Assembly: GCF_017591425.1 (NCBI RefSeq)
Contig: NW_024466607.1
Location: 8,254,501 to 8,318,500, forward strand
DNA length: 64,000 bases
Source: Ochotona curzoniae
Lineage: Eukaryota > Chordata > Mammalia > Lagomorpha > Ochotonidae
Direction of reading: 5' to 3'
Numbering within the stretch: position 1 is the stretch's first letter; every line of letters begins with the position of its first letter. The translations under genes and the position numbers were made by a program. Of this stretch, positions 61,501-64,000 are shown one piece after another. The notes below the pieces were generated by a model. That model saw nothing but the letters and a program-made list of their open reading frames with translations. It was not told the DNA's origin and did no database searches.

Positions 61501-63312
61501 GAAAGTAAAGCTTTTTATTATGGAACTTTTTAAGCAGAATGAAATAAAACAGTAAAGGTAGTAAAATTCAGCCCAGTTTCTCCCGGCTCCCACCATTAAC
61601 CGTTGCTGACAGATCTGTTCTTATCCCTCCTTCCTTCTCAAGAAATGTCTGCTGAAATAGATCAAAGCAAGTGCCAGTCATCTTTGCTCAGAACTGCTTT
61701 CTTTTTTCTCTTTTTATTTTTCAGAACTACTTTCAAATGGCTTATTACTACACAGAATGGTTGCCTTTTTTTTAATATAAAAATAGAGCACCATTATCAT
61801 CCCAAACAAAATCAATAATTTCCTAATATTTACTACTTAACAGCCCTACCCATGTTCAAATTTCCCAGATTACCTGAAAAACATTTTTACACAGAAAATG
61901 TGCTGCAATCAAGACCCAAATAAGATCCACTCATTGCATTTGGTTCCTGTGTTTCCTGAGTCTCTTGCAATTCATAATGAAAACCATATTCTCTAACTTG
62001 CATATGATTATGTGTTTAGAAAATGAAGGTGGGGCCTGGTATGGTAGTGTAGTGGCTAAATCCTTGCCTTCATGCACCGGGATCTCATATGGGCTCCATT
62101 CTGTGTTCTGGATGCTCTACTTCCCTTCCAGCTCCCTGCTTGTGGTCTGAGAAAGCACTTGAGGATGGTCCAAAGCCTTAGGACCCTGCACTCACGTGGG
62201 AGACCTGGAGGAAGCTCCTGGAGCCTGGATTTGGATCAGCTCAGCTCTGGCCATTGTGGCCACTTGGGGAGTCTCTGTCTCTCCTTCTCTCTGTATATCT
62301 GTCTTTCCAATAAAAATAAGGAAATCTTAAGAAAATGGAGATGATTCAGGAAAGGCTGTGTTTGCCACCGGGGTGACTTTATTCTAATCTGAGATTTTTC
62401 CACCACTGCATGTGCCCTCAAGAGCTCCAAGCCGAGGTTATGTGCTGACCTGTGCCTCCTGTTAGTGGGATTAGAATTCAGCAGTCCCCTAAAACAGAAC
62501 CGCACTGACACAGCTAACCAAACTTGGGTGGCGTCTGCCTTCCAGGTTTATGAATGGTTCAGAGTCTGCCTGTTGTGTTAGAAAATCATGAATCATGCAG
62601 TATAGTGAACCAGTTCCACACCTGGATTTATGGAAAGCAGGTTCAGTGTTGAATACTGTTCTAGGAGGGCTTTTGAACCAATTCATTCTACTGGCAGTTA
62701 TGCAATAGGAAGTCATGAGTCCCGTGATTCTTACTTGGCCATGATGAAAATGAATCCCAAGACTTTTGGTAGGCCCTCCTCTGCTTCCTGGGTTTAACTT
62801 CATCGATCCAGTTGCCCAGCATTACTCTCCCTTTTCCACATCTCCTCTGATCATATTCCATGACCGTGTATGGAGTGTCTGCCATATGTCACATGCGTTA
62901 TGAACCAGACCTTGCAGAATCTGTATAGCCACTGTGGACCTGGTTGGTCCATTTGGTGGCTATGAAAGCCTTGGTCCAGAGGCTGGCAGATTGTTCAGGG
63001 TCACTGGGCAATCAAAGCCTTGATTGTGCCAGCGCTCACCTTGCCCTCCATAGAATTTGCTAGTGATGGGGTCAGCAAAGGGAGGCAACAGGACATTTAA
63101 AACAGGACTGATACCTGCTCCATGGAATCCCCCGCAGACATAGAGCTTCCCATCCACTGCTCCTGCGTTGGTAGAATTGGTTCGAAGCGAGAGGAGGGGA
63201 CTGGGCATGGGTGGGCCCTCCCGCCAGAAGTCACCATCTGGGTTGTAGATCTCCACCACGTCAAGGCATTTTCGAACTTGGCCTCTATCTCGACCATCAC
63301 AGCCAATTCCAC
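49410..63312 (-). CDS. KBTBD12: KBTBD12 3' portion: penultimate and last coding exons
   Basis: KBTBD12 is a BTB-BACK-kelch protein, a family whose members often act as substrate receptors for CUL3 ubiquitin ligases; the substrate of this member is not known to me. Two exons lie here: 63115-63312 (kelch-repeat part) and 49410-49585 (C-terminus with stop). Joining them gives ...YVCGGFHGA-D-RHEVISKEI... with matching phase. The first exon contains kelch hallmarks (GG pairs, and the tyrosine and tryptophan spaced as in IYNPDGDFW). The protein ends MNPRDLIPPPSDLVDEGS. Earlier exons lie beyond position 64000. The gene is on the same strand as SEC61A1 and upstream of it, as in human 3q21.3. The 13.5-kb last intron is packed with old L1 DNA. 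The symbol rests on remembered family sequence plus synteny. Confidence 0.88.
49728..49810 (+). repeat. direct repeat copy 2 flanking the last KBTBD12 exon
   Basis: This second copy (83 bp) has the same orientation and starts 779 bp after copy 1. The last coding exon of KBTBD12 lies between the two. Confidence 0.95.
50190..50346 (+). mobile_element. MIR SINE
   Basis: TTTGAATCCTGGCTGTGCCA, CAAGTTACTTCATTTCTCTG and CACCTGTAAGATGGATCTAA follow the MIR core in the sense direction. Confidence 0.8.
50425..50615 (-). mobile_element. degraded C-type SINE
   Basis: CTACTGCTTTCCCAGGTGCA, GGATTGGAAGTGAAGCAGCC and ACTCACTATTCCATAGAGCT mark the 3' half of an antisense copy. Confidence 0.65.
50675..50830 (-). 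mobile_element. MIR-like SINE
   Basis: GATGTATTAGCATTTATTCC, CAATTTTGCAGAAAAGCTAA and GCTCATTAACTGGCCCGAGG follow the antisense MIR sequence. Confidence 0.65.
52832..52851 (+). repeat. AT microsatellite
   Basis: A short alternating AT tract (about ten units) follows an A run in the KBTBD12 intron. Confidence 0.9.
55389..55568 (-). mobile_element. mariner-like TIR element (degraded)
   Basis: ATACTTCAAAAAATG at the left and TTCCAAGAAGTTTTGAG at the right are imperfect inverted ends. Internal TTTTGCACCAAAATAAAC resembles the same short DNA-transposon family as the elements at 33.1 and 44.5 kb. Confidence 0.5.
55760..56570 (-). mobile_element. mammalian-wide L1 3' UTR, antisense, old
   Basis: AGGTTCAATAATAGTTAACA, a degenerate CA/TA tract (55868-55917) and GTCCAGGCCAGTTTTCTTAT resemble the antisense 3' UTR of old L1M/L1ME families. 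The match is from memory and diverged. Confidence 0.5.
57195..57350 (+). mobile_element. MIR-like SINE
   Basis: ATTGGAATCCTAAATCCGAC, TGTGTGACCTGGCTAGGTGA and GCTCTTATAAAACAAGGGTG follow the MIR sense strand. Confidence 0.6.
57600..59222 (-). mobile_element. mammalian-wide L1, antisense, interrupted by a SINE
   Basis: TCCTTGTCAACACTTGTTAT before the SINE and GCTGGTACCACACATTCCTG, GTGAGTGTTCTGGCTTTATT and TTTGCAAGATTGTTTTAGAG after it follow the antisense 3' half of an old L1M element in correct order. All reading frames are broken. Confidence 0.75.
58344..58660 (-). mobile_element. C-type SINE inside L1
   Basis: An antisense copy runs from AAAGATTTATTTTTATTGGG to GGATTTAGCCACTGAGTCAT, with moderate divergence. 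It splits the L1 above. Confidence 0.85.
59470..59850 (+). mobile_element. possible old MaLR-type LTR fragment
   Basis: GCACTGCTGTGGTTTGGGTG near the start and AAAGGTGAGGCTTGGTGGGA after it resemble the start of MST/THE1-class non-coding LTRs. Support is limited to short similarity recalled from memory. Confidence 0.35.
60443..60768 (-). mobile_element. young C-type SINE with near-perfect duplications
   Basis: TCAATTGTATT (60432-60442) and TCAATTGCATT (60769-60779) flank a near-consensus antisense copy with TGGGATTAGAACCGGAACCC. Confidence 0.85.
60840..61150. other. unique block, possible conserved noncoding element
   Basis: This complex sequence with CpGs and TAATTA-type words (CCGAATAATTAAAACGGG, AGTGTTATTAGTCCATCAGA) is free of recognised repeats between a SINE and an L1. 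Function is unknown. Confidence 0.25.
61505..61990 (-). mobile_element. old L1 3' UTR fragment, antisense
   Basis: GTTCAAATTTCCCAGATTAC and GCATTTGGTTCCTGTGTTTC resemble the old L1M/L1ME 3' UTR also seen near 56 kb. It has diverged strongly. Confidence 0.5.
62029..62329 (+). mobile_element. C-type SINE with 11-bp duplications
   Basis: AGAAAATGAAG (62018-62028) and AGAAAATGGAG (62330-62340) flank a + strand copy that begins GTGGGGCCTGGTATGGTAGT and ends AATAAAAATAAGGAAATCTT. Confidence 0.82.
63115..63312 (-). CDS. KBTBD12: KBTBD12 penultimate coding exon (kelch repeats)
   Basis: The acceptor is TCTGCAG after a pyrimidine-rich tract and the donor is GTATCA. The 198 bp begin with two bases of a glycine codon, encode GIGCDGRDRGQVRKCLDVVE through KLYVCGGFHGA, and end one base into an aspartate codon. 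Two kelch blades are partly covered. Confidence 0.9.
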
Positions 63313-64000
63313 CTGCAGAGAAGCATGCGCAGAGATTAGAACTGAATCCCCAACGTACACAGTGCCCTCTGCATGGGATGTGGGTCACACAGGCAGGCCT
63401 CTGCATGGGGTGTGGGTCACACAGGCAGGCCTCTGCATGGGATGTGGGTCGCACAGGCAGGCCTCTGCATGGGGTGTGGGTCACACAGGCAGGCCTCTGG
63501 GTCTTGGGCTTTTCTCTTTCTTGCCTGATGCTACTTCTAAGAGAATTTCTAAGCAATAGGGATATCTTCTGTGCAATTTGTTGTCAGAATGCAATGTCAT
63601 CTGTATTTGTGGCCTTGCCCCTATTTGTGTCCGTGCACAAGACTGATTCTACGACAGACCCATGGCTCCCCAACATCCAGTGCTGGTACCCAGTGGGCAT
63701 CTCCTCACCTTAGGAATCTCAGGACTGAAAGAGGGGATGACCTGAGTTGGATGTCTGCCTCACCGTGAACTGTTTGCAGTGACCTCCTGAGCAGGCCGAC
63801 CAGGGAGGGGAAGGACACAAGCGAGGCCCTAAACCCGAATGCTCGGTGCATCCTCGGATTCACAGTTCCTTCCGTGCTTGTTCATGAACCACCAATAAGA
63901 TGCAAAACAATGTGCTCAGTGACAAGGAGCTTAAAAAGACCAAAAAAAAAATAAATAAAATAAAAAAATAAAAAGCTTCCTGCCCTTCAGAAATGAATAA
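63313..64000 (-). other. KBTBD12: KBTBD12 intron (continues outside window)
   Basis: Apart from the minisatellite and an A-rich stretch near 63938-63972, nothing was recognised. No further KBTBD12 exon is visible before the window ends. Confidence 0.65.
63366..63499 (+). repeat. 32-bp minisatellite (about four units) beside a KBTBD12 exon
   Basis: Units start at 63366, 63398, 63430 and 63462. Each reads CCTCTGCATGGGATGTGGGT and then CACACAGGCAGG, with few changes. On the gene's strand it lies about 55 bp upstream of the penultimate exon's acceptor. Confidence 0.95.

Larger units (their letters stand above)
49586..63114 (-). other. KBTBD12: KBTBD12 last intron (13.5 kb)
   Basis: No exon was recognised between the two KBTBD12 exons. 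The interval holds several old antisense L1 fragments, four C-type SINEs, MIR-like pieces, one TIR element and a possible old LTR. Stretches of non-repetitive sequence without identifiable content include 51400-52700, 53400-55380 and 62500-63100. A compact low-repeat block at 60840-61150 may be a conserved noncoding element. Confidence 0.7.

Noticed and set aside
63366..63499. Regularly spaced repeats resembling a CRISPR array
   Set aside because: The units are contiguous with no spacers, and the context is a mammalian intron; it is a minisatellite.

Overview
This window is vertebrate nuclear DNA, almost certainly from a lagomorph and most likely a pika (Ochotona). The protein-coding exons are mammalian, with short exons, GT/AG introns and long repeat-filled intervals. 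The dominant repeat is a tRNA-derived lagomorph C-type SINE (box B GGTTCTAATCC). Its 3' tail reads like TATATCTGACTTTGCAATAAAAA and ends in ATCTT plus A; I associate this tail with pika rather than rabbit, but that is from memory. Three known genes are present in a block matching human 3q21.3 in inverted orientation.

Layout. Positions 1-13.3 kb hold the 3' end of RUVBL1 on the + strand: three terminal coding exons (7974-8076, 11936-12027, 12906-13065) with long introns. Positions 13.3-19.06 kb lie between two convergent genes and hold SINEs, an L1 3' fragment, a compound TG/AG minisatellite and an unexplained CpG-rich block (17.50-17.85 kb). Positions 19.06-31.3 kb hold the complete SEC61A1 gene on the - strand: 12 coding exons that add up to exactly 1431 bp (476 codons plus stop), a 3' UTR of about 1.7 kb and a CpG-island promoter at about 31.2-31.6 kb. 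Positions 31.6-47.7 kb are mostly repeat-rich intergenic DNA. They contain a second CpG-rich block at 37.54-37.99 kb with ETS-like and YY1-like motifs, an ATG and a consensus splice donor, and a retrotransposed U6 snRNA chimera at 39.50-39.66 kb. Positions 47.7-64 kb hold the 3' end of KBTBD12 on the - strand: the penultimate exon (63115-63312) and last exon (49410-49585), separated by a 13.5-kb intron full of old L1 pieces.

The genes do not form a functional unit. RUVBL1 is an AAA+ ATPase of chromatin and assembly complexes, SEC61A1 is the ER protein-conducting channel, and KBTBD12 is a BTB-kelch protein. They are neighbours by conserved mammalian synteny.

I found no convincing new molecular system. 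The observations most worth follow-up are the candidate unassigned promoter/first exon at 37.6 kb, the orphan CpG-rich block between the convergent 3' ends at 17.5 kb, the roughly 84-bp near-identical direct repeat flanking the last KBTBD12 exon, the U6 chimera with perfect 19-bp target-site duplications, and an XBP1/ATF6-type TGACGTG motif next to the SEC61A1 start. Exon boundaries were derived by hand from splice signals and reading phase. Repeat family names and limits come from recall without a repeat library and are approximate.
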